From NCBI RefSeq assembly GCF_014697375.1, contig NZ_JACJRS010000005.1, positions 38,497 through 102,496 of the forward strand: a stretch of DNA of 64,000 nt, given 5' to 3'. How positions within the stretch are numbered: position 1 is the stretch's first letter; each line of letters begins with the position of its first letter. Below the pieces are notes generated by a model. That model saw only the letters and a list, made by a program, of their open reading frames with translations. It searched no databases and was not told the DNA's origin. The stretch is from Phormidium sp. FACHB-1136 (lineage in GTDB: Bacteria; Cyanobacteriota; Cyanobacteriia; Phormidesmidales; Phormidesmidaceae). A program made the position numbers and the translations under genes. Positions 1-8,301 of this stretch are shown piece by piece.

Positions 1-1
1 A

Positions 2-79
2 CGCCTAGAACTGCCCGCCCTCAGCCAGGAGGGGATGGACGGCCTCTCGCTACCCTCCTTTGGCAGTGCCAGCGCCTAA
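2..79 (+). CDS. C-terminal end of a truncated unknown protein
   Basis: An open frame runs from the window edge to a TAA at 77-79 and would give 25 residues ending in SLPSFGSASA. The gene starts outside the window. There is no recognisable motif, and the only support is the uninterrupted frame and its position facing the converging SLH gene. It could be chance. Confidence 0.3.
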   Translation, partial: RLELPALSQEGMDGLSLPSFGSASA

Positions 80-113
80 ACCGTTGGCCCAACCCGCCTC
101 CAAGCTCAGCCTG

Positions 114-1091
114 CTAGTAGGCGGGTTGGTCGGGCAGGGGCGGACGCCCTGGGGTAAGAGGGCTCAGTTGTCCGGTATAGACCAAGGTTTGGCGTAGCAT
201 GGTCACCACCTCGGCCCGCGTGGCGTCTCGATTCGGCTCTAGGCGCTTGGGGTTGGGGTGGTTGACCACTAGATTAGCCTCCAGGGCGGTGATCAAGGCC
301 GTTCTAGCCCAGGGGGGCACCTGATCCGCATCGAGATAGCCCTGCAACACCCGATCTGGGCTACTGCTAGATTTGAGGTTAAGGCCGTTGGCGAGGGCCA
401 GCATGACCTGGATCCGAGTGACCTTGGCCTCCGGGCGGAAGGTGCCATCGGGATAGCCCGTCAGAAAACCCGTGGCAATGGCCGATTGGATGTGCTGGAT
501 AGCCCAGTGGTTGGGGTCAACATCGCCATATACGGTGGATGGGGCGGTCTGGGGCGACAGGACAAAGAGGTGACTGAGTTGGGTGGCAAACTCGGCCCGC
601 GTCATCGGGTCGTTCGGGCGGAAGGTGCCGTCTGGGAAGCCCTTAATCAGGCGTCGCTGGGCGAGATCCTCCAAAATGGGAGCCACCCAGGCGGCTTCAT
701 CACTATCACTAAAGTAGGGGCGAGGCGGCTGGCTGGGCGCATCGGGCCACACCTCCTGGGGGGGGAGGGGCTGGGGCAATAGCAGCGGCGGAATCTCTAG
801 GGGTGGGGAGGACGGGGTATGCAGGGCAGACAGCATCCTCAAGGGATTGGGCAAGCCGGGAACGATAACCTGGTCAATGGGACTCTCTAGACTGGGGGCC
901 ACTTGGCTTTGGGCGCTAAGACTCTGCCAACGCCAGACAAAGCCAGTCATTCCCGTACCCAGGCCCAACAGCACAATGAGGGTGATGGGTTTTGGCTGAA
1001 GACTTCGCTTCAGGATTGGCCAGGACGGCATGGGCACCCCCCACAAAACACGCAAGCTAAGGCTAGCGTAGATTGTGGAGTTTGGCGTCAT
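114..1091 (-). CDS. SLH-domain envelope protein
   Basis: The 325-residue protein has an N-terminal hydrophobic anchor (about residues 36-52), a proline-rich linker (about 60-125) and three S-layer homology modules (about 126-176, 188-235 and 250-305). The first two carry the classic GFPDGTFRP and GYPDGTFRP motifs; the third is degenerate. SLH modules bind cell-wall polymers, so the protein probably tethers the inner membrane or periplasm to peptidoglycan. Only a short linker precedes the SLH modules and no catalytic domain is visible. A second ATG at 1031, behind a G-rich stretch, could be the true start and would put the anchor nearer the N-terminus. It is transcribed toward the fragment at the window edge. 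Confidence 0.8.
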   Translation of the reverse strand: MTPNSTIYASLSLRVLWGVPMPSWPILKRSLQPKPITLIVLLGLGTGMTGFVWRWQSLSAQSQVAPSLESPIDQVIVPGLPNPLRMLSALHTPSSPPLEIPPLLLPQPLPPQEVWPDAPSQPPRPYFSDSDEAAWVAPILEDLAQRRLIKGFPDGTFRPNDPMTRAEFATQLSHLFVLSPQTAPSTVYGDVDPNHWAIQHIQSAIATGFLTGYPDGTFRPEAKVTRIQVMLALANGLNLKSSSSPDRVLQGYLDADQVPPWARTALITALEANLVVNHPNPKRLEPNRDATRAEVVTMLRQTLVYTGQLSPLTPGRPPLPDQPAY

Positions 1092-1148
1092 TGGGCTGGG
1101 TGAGCGGCCCGCCAGGTTTGGTTAGGCCATACGTCCCCGATCATTGCT

Positions 1149-1232
1149 TATAGTCTATACAATGGGACTCCAAAGGGTGCCAAAGGTGAGAAAGGTTTTC
1201 AATCGCGCTCTATTCATCGCGTATAGTCTATA
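1149..1232. promoter_or_regulatory. Paired TATAGTCTATA palindromes
   Basis: The 11-base palindrome TATAGTCTATA (half-sites TATAG/CTATA around one central base) occurs exactly twice, at 1149-1159 and 1222-1232, 73 bases apart. It lies in the gap between the divergent SLH gene and the exported protein that starts at 1240. The second copy ends eight bases before that start codon. A paired operator controlling one or both genes is the natural reading, but the binding protein is unknown and an AT-rich core promoter is also possible. Confidence 0.45.
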
Positions 1233-1239
1233 GGTAACA

Positions 1240-2016
1240 ATGATCCAACGTTTCAATGGCCACAAAAGCATGAAACAGTGTATCGGGCAACTTGCCGTCT
1301 TCACGATGGCCGCGATGGTGGGGGGATGGTTCACGGCTTTCCCCCAGGGAGGCGCGACAGAGGCTATGGCCAAACCGACTAGCGGTCAGCCCGATAGCCG
1401 TTCTACCATCACCTCATCCACAACCCCATCGGTTTATCTGCCCCAGGCTCCGGTGTTGATGCAAGGGGTGGTGGCTCCCCTAAATTCCTTGCGTCTGATG
1501 AAGCGAGCCTTAGCTAAGGCAGGAGATGCCTCAGCCCTTGTGAATCTGCCACTACTCGCTATCCTCAATGAACCGCTGAAAACCACCGGACTTGGCCCTA
1601 TCCAAATTGGCATGACCCTGGACGATCTAGAGGAAATTGGCCTGACTCCCATTCCCTTAGAAGGCAGTGGCGATGGCGTGTGCCAGTACTATCGAATTAA
1701 GGGCAACAGCGAACCCATTGGGCTAATGGCCATTGGCGGTCGAATTCTTCGCATTGATGTGTGGCCCGGTAGCATCATCGAAACCCGCAGCGGCGCAAAA
1801 ATTGGCTCCACGGAGGCCGAACTTGTCCGTCTCTATAGGAATCAGCTAGAGGCCACGGCCAACCCCGTCACCCTTGGCAAAACCATTGTGTTTACGCCCC
1901 GCGATCCTGGTGAAGATCTATTTCGCCTAGTCTTTGAAACCGATGATCGGGGGGAAGTGGTGCAGTATCGGGCCGGACAATTTCCCTCCGTTACCTGGCC
2001 AGGGGGATGCCTCTAG
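1240..2016 (+). CDS. Exported protein of unknown function
   Basis: The 258-residue protein has a hydrophobic stretch at about residues 15-35 ending in alanine-rich sequence, consistent with a signal peptide. A low-complexity Ser/Thr region (about 48-65) follows, then a folded C-terminal domain from about residue 115 (GLGPIQIGMTLDDLEEIGL) to the end. That domain begins like the small periplasmic domains that start GxIxIGMTxxEV and measure gradual sequence divergence of short repeats, but no family can be named safely. It holds two cysteines (the DGVCQYY segment and near the C-terminus), which could form a disulfide outside the cytoplasm. ATG 1270 is an alternative start; AGG at 1232-1234 precedes ATG 1240. 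Confidence 0.7.
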   Translation: MIQRFNGHKSMKQCIGQLAVFTMAAMVGGWFTAFPQGGATEAMAKPTSGQPDSRSTITSSTTPSVYLPQAPVLMQGVVAPLNSLRLMKRALAKAGDASALVNLPLLAILNEPLKTTGLGPIQIGMTLDDLEEIGLTPIPLEGSGDGVCQYYRIKGNSEPIGLMAIGGRILRIDVWPGSIIETRSGAKIGSTEAELVRLYRNQLEATANPVTLGKTIVFTPRDPGEDLFRLVFETDDRGEVVQYRAGQFPSVTWPGGCL

Positions 2017-2027
2017 GGGGCTGGGGG

Positions 2028-2486
2028 TTAACCTTGGCTACGGTTCGTGTGGCGGACAATCCAATAGCTGATGGCCAGGGAAAAAATGGCAATGGCTAGA
2101 CCAATTAATGTGGTGCCTGAGATTTGATTGAGGTCAAGAATAATAATCTTTCGTCCTACGGCGGTTAACGCAGTGGCAATGACCAACTCCACCTGAACCA
2201 CATGACTGCGGATATAGCCCGTAATGTTTTCTAGAATTTCTAGGGCAATTAAGATACTCAGGAAAAACCCAAAAATATCAATAACAGGCTGTCCCAAAAA
2301 TGTGCCAGGGCTAGTGGTAAGAATAGAGTGCACGATCACGATGCCTAAATCGATGACCATGGCAATAATAACCACAATCATCCCCATGGACAGCACCTTG
2401 GAAATGGTGCCTTCAAACTGATGGAGGCGTTTGAGAAAAATATCGTTTTTCAATTGTGTAAGGAGCTGTCTAGCCGAACGAGCCAT
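2028..2486 (-). CDS. PsiE-like membrane protein
   Basis: The 152-residue protein has four predicted membrane helices (about residues 33-55, 68-90, 100-118 and 125-145). The arrangement VQVELVIATALTAVGRKIIILD before the last helix is typical of the phosphate-starvation-inducible PsiE family, whose molecular role is unknown. It converges on the exported protein at 2016, leaving 11 bases between the two stops. It lies just downstream of narB in the same orientation, 31 bases away, so co-transcription with narB is possible. Confidence 0.75.
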   Translation of the reverse strand: MARSARQLLTQLKNDIFLKRLHQFEGTISKVLSMGMIVVIIAMVIDLGIVIVHSILTTSPGTFLGQPVIDIFGFFLSILIALEILENITGYIRSHVVQVELVIATALTAVGRKIIILDLNQISGTTLIGLAIAIFSLAISYWIVRHTNRSQG

Positions 2487-2517
2487 CGGTACAAGGGGTT
2501 TAGGGAGGCAGAAATGC

Positions 2518-4752
2518 CTAAGGTCTAGATGATTCTACCGGATCGCGTTGAACCATAGCGGCTCGCTGGGGGGGCGCTTCCCCTAATTTTTCTAAGGTGT
2601 CTAATTGAACCGAGGACGACAGAGGAACCACCTGCACCGCACAGGCCTTTAGCTCTGGCTGGAGAGAAATGGGACAGGCGCTGGGGTGGGTGAGGGCGTT
2701 GCATTCGGCGGATTCGGCCCAGAGGGCTCCCCAGTGCATGGGCACAAACAGGGTGCCGGGGCAAATGTTTTTGGTCACCAACAGGGGCAAACGGGCCATG
2801 CCACGGGCAGATTTCACCTCCACCCAGTCTTGATCGGCAAGCTGGAGCCGTTCGGCATCGCGGGGGTGCATTTCTAGAAACGGCTGGGGGTGCATTTTTT
2901 GAATTTTGGCGATGCGTCCGGTGCGGGTTTGGGTGTGCCAGTGGCCATAGAGCCGCCCGGTGGTGAGGACGAAGGGATAGCGGTCATCCACAGGTTCGGC
3001 CAACCCTTTTTCGTGGTAGGCCATGAATCGAGCGCGGCCATCGGGGTAGTGGAAGCGGTGATCGGTGTAGAGGCGTTTGTTGTGCTTGTCGGGGGAGGTA
3101 TCGGGATTTCCCTGACTTGGACAAGGCCACTGAATGGGGCGGGTGGCGAGGTTTTCGTGGCTGATGCCCGTCATATCGCAGGGACGACCCTGGGTGATTT
3201 GCACAAATTCCCGGTGGACTTCGGCACTCGTGGCGAACCGGAACTGCTCAGCAAAGCCCAGGCGGCGACCGACTTCAGCAAAAATTTCCCAGTCGGCACG
3301 GGCCTCTCCCACCGGGGGCCGAAAGGCTTGGCAAAGGGTGACGGTGCGTTCAGAATTCGTCATGGTGCCTGTTTTTTCGCCCCACTGGGCCGCTGGCAGC
3401 AGCAGGTGGGCATAGGCGGCGGTTTCGGTGGGGTAGTAGGCGTCTTGGTAAACGGTGAAGGGGGATCGTTGCAGGGCGGCCTTGGTGCGGTTCAAGTCTG
3501 GCAAGCTGACCGCTGGGTTGGTGGCGGCAATCCATAGTAGCCCCACTTGGTCATGCTCTAGGGCGGGGATCATCTCGCCCACGGTTAGGCCACGGGTGGG
3601 GGAAATGCGGCCTTCGGGTAAACCCCAAAATTGCTCGATGTCCTGGCGGTGCTGGGGATTTTTCACCAGGCGATATCCCGGCAAAATGTGGGCCAAACCG
3701 CCTGCCTCGCGGCCTCCCATCGCATTCGGCTGTCCGGTGAGGGAAAACGGCCCTGCCCCTGGTTTGCCGATTTGCCCCGTCAGCAGGTGCAGGTTAATCA
3801 GCGAACAGACCTTGGCAGTGCCCTCGGAGGACTGGTTCAGCCCCATCGACCACAGAGAGAGGACGTTTTGGGACTCGGCCCAGGTGCGGGCGGCGGTTTC
3901 TAGGTCGGTTTCGGGGATGCCGCAGCGCTCGGCGACGATGCTGGGTGCGTAGTGGCGCAGGACTTCCCTATAGTCCTGAAAACCCTGGGTGGACTGGTCG
4001 ATGAAGCCCCGATCCAACGCGCCCCACGTCAGCAGCAGGTGGCCGATGCCGTTCAGCAGAGTGATGTCGGTGCCGGGACGGATGGCCAGGTGCAGGTCGG
4101 CGACCTGGGCGGTTTCGGTGCAGCGAGGATCCACCACAATTAGCTTGATATGGGGATTGCGCTTGTGGTGCTTGCGCAGACGGTTGAAGACAATGGGGTG
4201 ACATTCGGCGGTGTTGGTGCCGATCAGGAAGGCGCAGTCGGTAAGGTCGAGATCCGCATAGCAGCAGGGTGGCCCATCGGAACCCAAGCTTTGCAGATAG
4301 CCCGACACCGCCGAGGACATACAGAGCCGCGAGTTGGCGTCAAAATTGTTCGTTCCCAAGCAGCCCTTAATCAGCTTTTGGGCGACATAATAATCCTCGG
4401 TTTGGAACTGCCCAGAGCCGTACATACAGACCCCATCCGGCCCTAGGGTGTCTATCACCTCGCGAATACGGTGGGTGATGGCGTCCAAGGCCACATCCCA
4501 AGACACCCGCTCAAAGGGCGCATCCAACGACTCCCGCAGCATCGGGTACAGCAGCCGATCCTGGTCGATGGATTCCGCTACGGTGGCCCCCTTCACACAA
4601 ACCATGCCCTGGCTGGAGGGATGGGCACGGTCGCCCCTGGTCTGCCAGCGTTGGGTTTCCGGCGATGCTTCGGGGTTGCGGGACTGGGGCACGACCTCCA
4701 ATCCACACCCAACACCGCAATAGGGACAGAGGGTTTTGTGAGGGGCCGTCAT
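2518..4752 (-). CDS. narB: Ferredoxin-dependent assimilatory nitrate reductase
   Basis: NarB reduces nitrate to nitrite in the cytoplasm with electrons from ferredoxin. The 744-residue length fits the cyanobacterial family. The N-terminal 4Fe-4S motif is complete: C9, C12, C16 (CPYCGVGC) and C52 (VCVKGA). C144 in SRLCMSSAV matches the molybdenum-ligating cysteine of this group, and the bis-MGD-binding molybdopterin domains follow, with the dinucleotide-binding C-terminal domain (ending near [13 protein letters not shown]). It lies downstream of nirA in the same orientation but separated by a 371-base gap full of repeats, so it may have its own promoter. No NarM maturation protein and no nitrate transporter lie next to it in this window. 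Confidence 0.95.
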   Translation of the reverse strand: MTAPHKTLCPYCGVGCGLEVVPQSRNPEASPETQRWQTRGDRAHPSSQGMVCVKGATVAESIDQDRLLYPMLRESLDAPFERVSWDVALDAITHRIREVIDTLGPDGVCMYGSGQFQTEDYYVAQKLIKGCLGTNNFDANSRLCMSSAVSGYLQSLGSDGPPCCYADLDLTDCAFLIGTNTAECHPIVFNRLRKHHKRNPHIKLIVVDPRCTETAQVADLHLAIRPGTDITLLNGIGHLLLTWGALDRGFIDQSTQGFQDYREVLRHYAPSIVAERCGIPETDLETAARTWAESQNVLSLWSMGLNQSSEGTAKVCSLINLHLLTGQIGKPGAGPFSLTGQPNAMGGREAGGLAHILPGYRLVKNPQHRQDIEQFWGLPEGRISPTRGLTVGEMIPALEHDQVGLLWIAATNPAVSLPDLNRTKAALQRSPFTVYQDAYYPTETAAYAHLLLPAAQWGEKTGTMTNSERTVTLCQAFRPPVGEARADWEIFAEVGRRLGFAEQFRFATSAEVHREFVQITQGRPCDMTGISHENLATRPIQWPCPSQGNPDTSPDKHNKRLYTDHRFHYPDGRARFMAYHEKGLAEPVDDRYPFVLTTGRLYGHWHTQTRTGRIAKIQKMHPQPFLEMHPRDAERLQLADQDWVEVKSARGMARLPLLVTKNICPGTLFVPMHWGALWAESAECNALTHPSACPISLQPELKACAVQVVPLSSSVQLDTLEKLGEAPPQRAAMVQRDPVESSRP

Positions 4753-4837
4753 AGCTATCTATGTATAGGAATAAGAAGGAAGGACTGAGAAGGATAAAAG
4801 AGGCTAGGAAAGGGGGAAATCCTATGCTAGGCTGCAA

Positions 4838-4847
4838 GCATTAATGC
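4838..4847. promoter_or_regulatory. narB: Palindrome upstream of narB
   Basis: GCATTAATGC is a perfect 10-base palindrome about 90 bases upstream of the narB start codon, in the least repetitive part of the nirA-narB gap. It could be an operator or part of a narB promoter. No perfect NtcA consensus (GTA-N8-TAC) was seen around it. Support is the symmetry and position only. Confidence 0.3.
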
Positions 4848-4972
4848 AAACTGTGTGTCCCTGGCGCGAACGATAGCGGCAGGGCATTTTTTTGAAACCC
4901 TCACCCCCTGAGTCTCCCTCTCCCTAGAGTTACCGCTCATACACATCTTGTTTTCATGCCGTAAGTCTTGGG

Positions 4973-5050
4973 AGATCCCCCTAAATCCCCCTTATGAAGG
5001 GGGACTTTGACTCCGGTTCCCCCCTTAAAAAGGAGGGCTAGGGGGGATCA
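4973..5050 (-). repeat. Dispersed repeat, family A (copy 1)
   Basis: This copy of a roughly 80-base dispersed element contains nested hairpins of G- and C-runs around CCTTAAAAAGG-like centres and the core ACTTTGACTCCGGTTCC. It is inverted relative to the copies at 36487-36570 and 63823-63895. Together with G/C-rich fragments at 4897-4930 and 5097-5120 it fills the 371-base gap between nirA and narB. It may act as a transcription terminator after nirA or simply be a mobile palindromic repeat. Confidence 0.75.
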
Positions 5051-5123
5051 ATTCTCAGCACAAAGCAGGCTAGAGACTGATGTATGTTCGGTAGCCCCGT
5101 GGGAGAGGGGTTGGGGGGGATGG

Positions 5124-6725
5124 CTACTCCATCGTTACCGAGACCTGACCCACGAAGGCATCCTCACCGGAGCGGGGTTGGGCCTGGAAGTGCTCCATCA
5201 ACAGGGTTTTGAGGACATCGGGCAGATCGTCGCAGGGGATGCCCTGCATGACTTTTTCGCCGAGGTGGGCGTCTTTGCCGACCTTGCCGCCCATGAAGAT
5301 ATCCACGCCTTCCAGGGTTTTGCCGTCCTTGCGGACTTTGGTACCCATCAGGCCAATATCCGCCACCTGGGGCTGGCCGCAGGAGTTGGGACACCCCGTC
5401 CAGTGGATGCGAACGGGGTTGGGTAGGGTGAGTTCGGCATCCAGAGTCTTAGCGAGAACCTGGGCGCGTTGTTTGGTTTCCACCAGGGCAAAGTTGCAGA
5501 ATTGCGCCCCGGTGCAGGAGACCACGGATCGCGCCAGGGGGGACGGATCAACGGAGAACTTCTGTAATAAGGGTTCTTCCAGCAGCACGGGCAAGCGGTC
5601 ATCGGGCACGTTGGGGAGGATCACGTTTTGCTCCACCGTCAGCCGCAATTCGCCGTCACCGTAGACTTCGGCCAACCGAGCCAATTCGTAGAAATCCTCA
5701 GCCCAGAGGCGACCGACGGGCACATGCAGTCCCACATAGTTCAGCCCCGCCTGCTTTTGGGCATAAACGCCGATGTGATCGCGCTTATCCCAGTCCATTT
5801 CGTCCTTGTCGGCGGCGGATAGAAGGGGCTGGCCGTAGGCCGCTTCCACCTCCGTGCGGAAGCGATCCAGGCCCCATTCGTCGATCAGCCACATCAGGCG
5901 GGCTTTTTGGCGGTTCACCCTGGGGCCGTTGTCGCGGTAGACCTCTAGGATGGCGCGGCTGAGGGCAACCACGCTGTCATCGGCGGGCACCCAGGCCTTG
6001 AGGGGAATGGCGGCCTCGCAGCGACGGGCGGAAAAGAAGCCCCCCACCAGCACGTTAAAGCCGAGAATGCCTTCCCGAAAAGCGGGGACAAAGGCAATAT
6101 CGTTAATTTCGGCGTGGATAGAGTTGTCGCGCCCACCCTCGATGGCGATGTTGAATTTGCGGGGCAAATTGCTAAATTCAGGATTGCCCTGGCCGTTGCC
6201 CGTGATCATATCCTGGATGTTTTGTACCAGTTCCCTCGTATCGATTAACTCATCGGCATCAAGGCCCGCAACCGGAGAACCCGTGATGTTGCGCACGTTG
6301 TCCATGCCGGATTGAACCGAAGTCAGCCCCACCGCCTCTAGCTGACTAAAAATATCGGGAATATCCTCTAGCAAAATGCCGCGCAGTTGAAGATTTTGCC
6401 GCGTTGTAATGTCGGCACTGCCATCTTCACCATAGCGTTGAATGATGTTGGCCAAGGTGCGGGCTTGGCGACTGACTATTACCCCGTGGGGGAGCCGCAG
6501 CCGCAGCATGAATTTACCAGGAGTGACAGGCCGAAAGAAAATGCCCAGCCACTTGAGGCGATGGGTTAAATCGGTCTCATCCACCGCTTCCCAGCCAATT
6601 TTGGCGAAATGATCTAGATCATGCTTGACCAGCAAGCCATCCTTTTCGGCCTTCAGTTTTTCAAACTTATTCTGTTTCGTGCTAGCGGCTTCGCTAGTCC
6701 TATCCATAGAAATAGTCACAGGCAC
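5124..6725 (-). CDS. nirA: Ferredoxin-nitrite reductase
   Basis: NirA carries out the six-electron reduction of nitrite to ammonium using reduced ferredoxin. The 533-residue protein has the two ferredoxin-like half domains (FRPVTPGKFMLRLRLPHG near residue 65 and its repeat near 330, HVPVGRL) and the 4Fe-4S/siroheme core. The core cysteines are CTGAQFC (about residue 410) and GCPNSCGQ (about residue 450). The siroheme-binding arginines and the DITTRQNLQLRG segment (about 105) are also present. It is divergent from a HEAT-repeat gene across a 280-base regulatory gap and precedes narB. The usual nrt transporter genes between nirA and narB are missing. Confidence 0.95.
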   Translation of the reverse strand: MPVTISMDRTSEAASTKQNKFEKLKAEKDGLLVKHDLDHFAKIGWEAVDETDLTHRLKWLGIFFRPVTPGKFMLRLRLPHGVIVSRQARTLANIIQRYGEDGSADITTRQNLQLRGILLEDIPDIFSQLEAVGLTSVQSGMDNVRNITGSPVAGLDADELIDTRELVQNIQDMITGNGQGNPEFSNLPRKFNIAIEGGRDNSIHAEINDIAFVPAFREGILGFNVLVGGFFSARRCEAAIPLKAWVPADDSVVALSRAILEVYRDNGPRVNRQKARLMWLIDEWGLDRFRTEVEAAYGQPLLSAADKDEMDWDKRDHIGVYAQKQAGLNYVGLHVPVGRLWAEDFYELARLAEVYGDGELRLTVEQNVILPNVPDDRLPVLLEEPLLQKFSVDPSPLARSVVSCTGAQFCNFALVETKQRAQVLAKTLDAELTLPNPVRIHWTGCPNSCGQPQVADIGLMGTKVRKDGKTLEGVDIFMGGKVGKDAHLGEKVMQGIPCDDLPDVLKTLLMEHFQAQPRSGEDAFVGQVSVTME

Positions 6726-7005
6726 ACCGCCTTAAGAACAGTCAACAACACAATGAAAACCCATCAATAAGCGACATCAAAATCTAGATTTCCGTAGATG
6801 TATCCAGCGTTTCAATGCCATTCAAAGGGACCGTTGGATAGATAGCGAAAGCACTAATGAAGTGGATAGGAAATATTTTCCACTCCTAGAAAACTCTTTA
6901 AATCATTCCGCGACTTAGCATAATTACCATAAACGGCGCATTTCCAAGGGTTTTGTATCTCTCAATACGCTTTTAGGCGATCCATGCAGGTCATGCAAGA
7001 TTCAA
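6726..7005. promoter_or_regulatory. Divergent nirA / HEAT-protein regulatory region
   Basis: This AT-rich gap must hold the nirA promoter. No perfect NtcA site (GTA-N8-TAC) was found. The best candidates match one half only: GTA-N8-CAG beginning at 6794, and CTT-N8-TAC near 6914-6927. An imperfect inverted repeat, GTGGA...TCCAC with a 12-base AT-rich spacer, lies at about 6861-6882 and could bind a LysR-type regulator such as NtcB. These are visual matches only. Confidence 0.4.
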
Positions 7006-7020
7006 TTGCGCGACCTGCAT
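6984..7020. promoter_or_regulatory. Hairpin at the 5' end of the HEAT-repeat gene
   Basis: ATGCAGGTC (6984-6992) and GACCTGCAT (7012-7020) form a perfect 9-base inverted repeat. Inside it, GCAA/TTGC can extend the stem after a 2x2 internal loop, leaving a seven-base loop. The hairpin covers the TTG at 7006 that would be the earliest start of the HEAT gene. This argues either for 5'-UTR control or that translation begins downstream. A palindromic protein-binding site is equally possible. Confidence 0.5.
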
Positions 7021-8277
7021 AGTTGTATGCCGTCATCGGCTATCAATAGATACAGGCGGGCTTCGGGAACTGGCCCCGCGTCCCCGCGCAGTATTGCGGC
7101 GCATCCCACGCCGATAGGGAGAAAGGCTTTGCTAGATTTTGTTGACCCCTCGGCTTCATCCCAGACGTCCCTAGAGTCCCAATCCAGGGTCGATAGCCCC
7201 CGATACCGGGTGAATTTGAGGCAGGGTAGCTTTGAGGATCGGTGGGAAGCCGTCAAGCAGATTCCCCGCCTGGGTGAGTCCGCGATTCCCGATCTGATCG
7301 CTATGCTGAGGGATGAAACCTTGGTCTGGGAAATCCGCTGGTTCTCGGCCCGCAGCCTAGGAAGCTTTGACCACCCGATGGCGATTACAGCCCTAATTGA
7401 CGCCCTGGGCACCGCCGACCAGGACTTGCAGGAGGCGATTATCGATGCCCTCGGCCACATTGGCCCTAGCGCGATTCAGTCCCTCAGCACCCTGGTGACC
7501 GAGGCGACTTATCAAACCCTGGTCATCGAGGTGCTGACCCGCATTCCCCACCCCGCCACCCAGGTTCCCCTGGTTGCCGCCGTTGACCTCACGACCGGAA
7601 CGACCCAGGCCAAGGTGATTGAAGCCCTGGGCCAGTTCGCGGATCTTGACCTGCTGCCGATTTTTACCCAGGCGGTTCAAAACAAGGCGTCCTCGGTGCG
7701 GCTGGCGGCGCTGCAAGGGTTGATTCGCCTTAGAACGCAGGTGGATGAGTCGGGCTGGGTGGCGTGGATTCAGCCGTTGGTTCAGGATGTGAACCCCACC
7801 GTGGCCCAGCGGGCGATCCATGCCCTCGGACGCACTCCTCACCTAGCCGCCACCCGGACGCTCCAAGGGTTGCTAGAGGCCATCCATACCCCAGAACCCC
7901 TCAAAATAGCCGCTTCCCAGGCCCTCGCATGGCAGGGCACCGCCGCTGCCCTAGCGGTGTTGATCCAAACCTGGGACACCTTGGGCCAAGATACTCGCAT
8001 CGCTCTGGTGCAGGGGCTTTCCCAAATCACCCACCCTGGCCTCAAAACTCAGATGAGCCAACCAGTGCAGCAATGGTTAAACACCCTTCCCGCCACGGCA
8101 GATCACAGCCTCCTGCGCCGCAATTTAGTGATGTTGCTAGGGCAAATTGGCGATGATACGGCCCTCCCCATACTGCAAACCCTGAGCCAGGATGCCGATG
8201 CGGGGGTTCGTTTCCATGCTGAAGCAGCCCTGCGCTCAACCCCCGTTCTAAAGCAGGGGGCTAGGGTTCGGATTTGA
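7006..8277 (+). CDS. HEAT-repeat protein, possible NirB-type partner of nitrite reductase
   Basis: The frame encodes up to 423 residues built from about seven to eight HEAT/PBS-lyase-like repeats, each with an aspartate-bounded helix pair such as WEIRWFSARSLGSFDHPMA and LQEAIIDALGHIG. These repeats are protein-binding scaffolds. The gene is divergent from nirA, where cyanobacteria often carry NirB, a protein-interaction partner needed for full nitrite reductase activity; that assignment is inferred from position and fold. The earliest start, TTG 7006, lies in a hairpin. TTG 7129 is preceded by a good AGGGAGAAAGG ribosome site and is the more likely start, giving about 382 residues. ATG 7027 is a third option. 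Confidence 0.8.
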   Translation: MRDLHSCMPSSAINRYRRASGTGPASPRSIAAHPTPIGRKALLDFVDPSASSQTSLESQSRVDSPRYRVNLRQGSFEDRWEAVKQIPRLGESAIPDLIAMLRDETLVWEIRWFSARSLGSFDHPMAITALIDALGTADQDLQEAIIDALGHIGPSAIQSLSTLVTEATYQTLVIEVLTRIPHPATQVPLVAAVDLTTGTTQAKVIEALGQFADLDLLPIFTQAVQNKASSVRLAALQGLIRLRTQVDESGWVAWIQPLVQDVNPTVAQRAIHALGRTPHLAATRTLQGLLEAIHTPEPLKIAASQALAWQGTAAALAVLIQTWDTLGQDTRIALVQGLSQITHPGLKTQMSQPVQQWLNTLPATADHSLLRRNLVMLLGQIGDDTALPILQTLSQDADAGVRFHAEAALRSTPVLKQGARVRI

Positions 8278-8301
8278 CCTAAATTGGTCTAGCTGATCGG
8301 C

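Noticed and set aside
6726..7005. NtcA binding site for nirA
   Set aside because: No perfect GTA-N8-TAC was found; only half-matching candidates exist, so no NtcA site is claimed as a feature.
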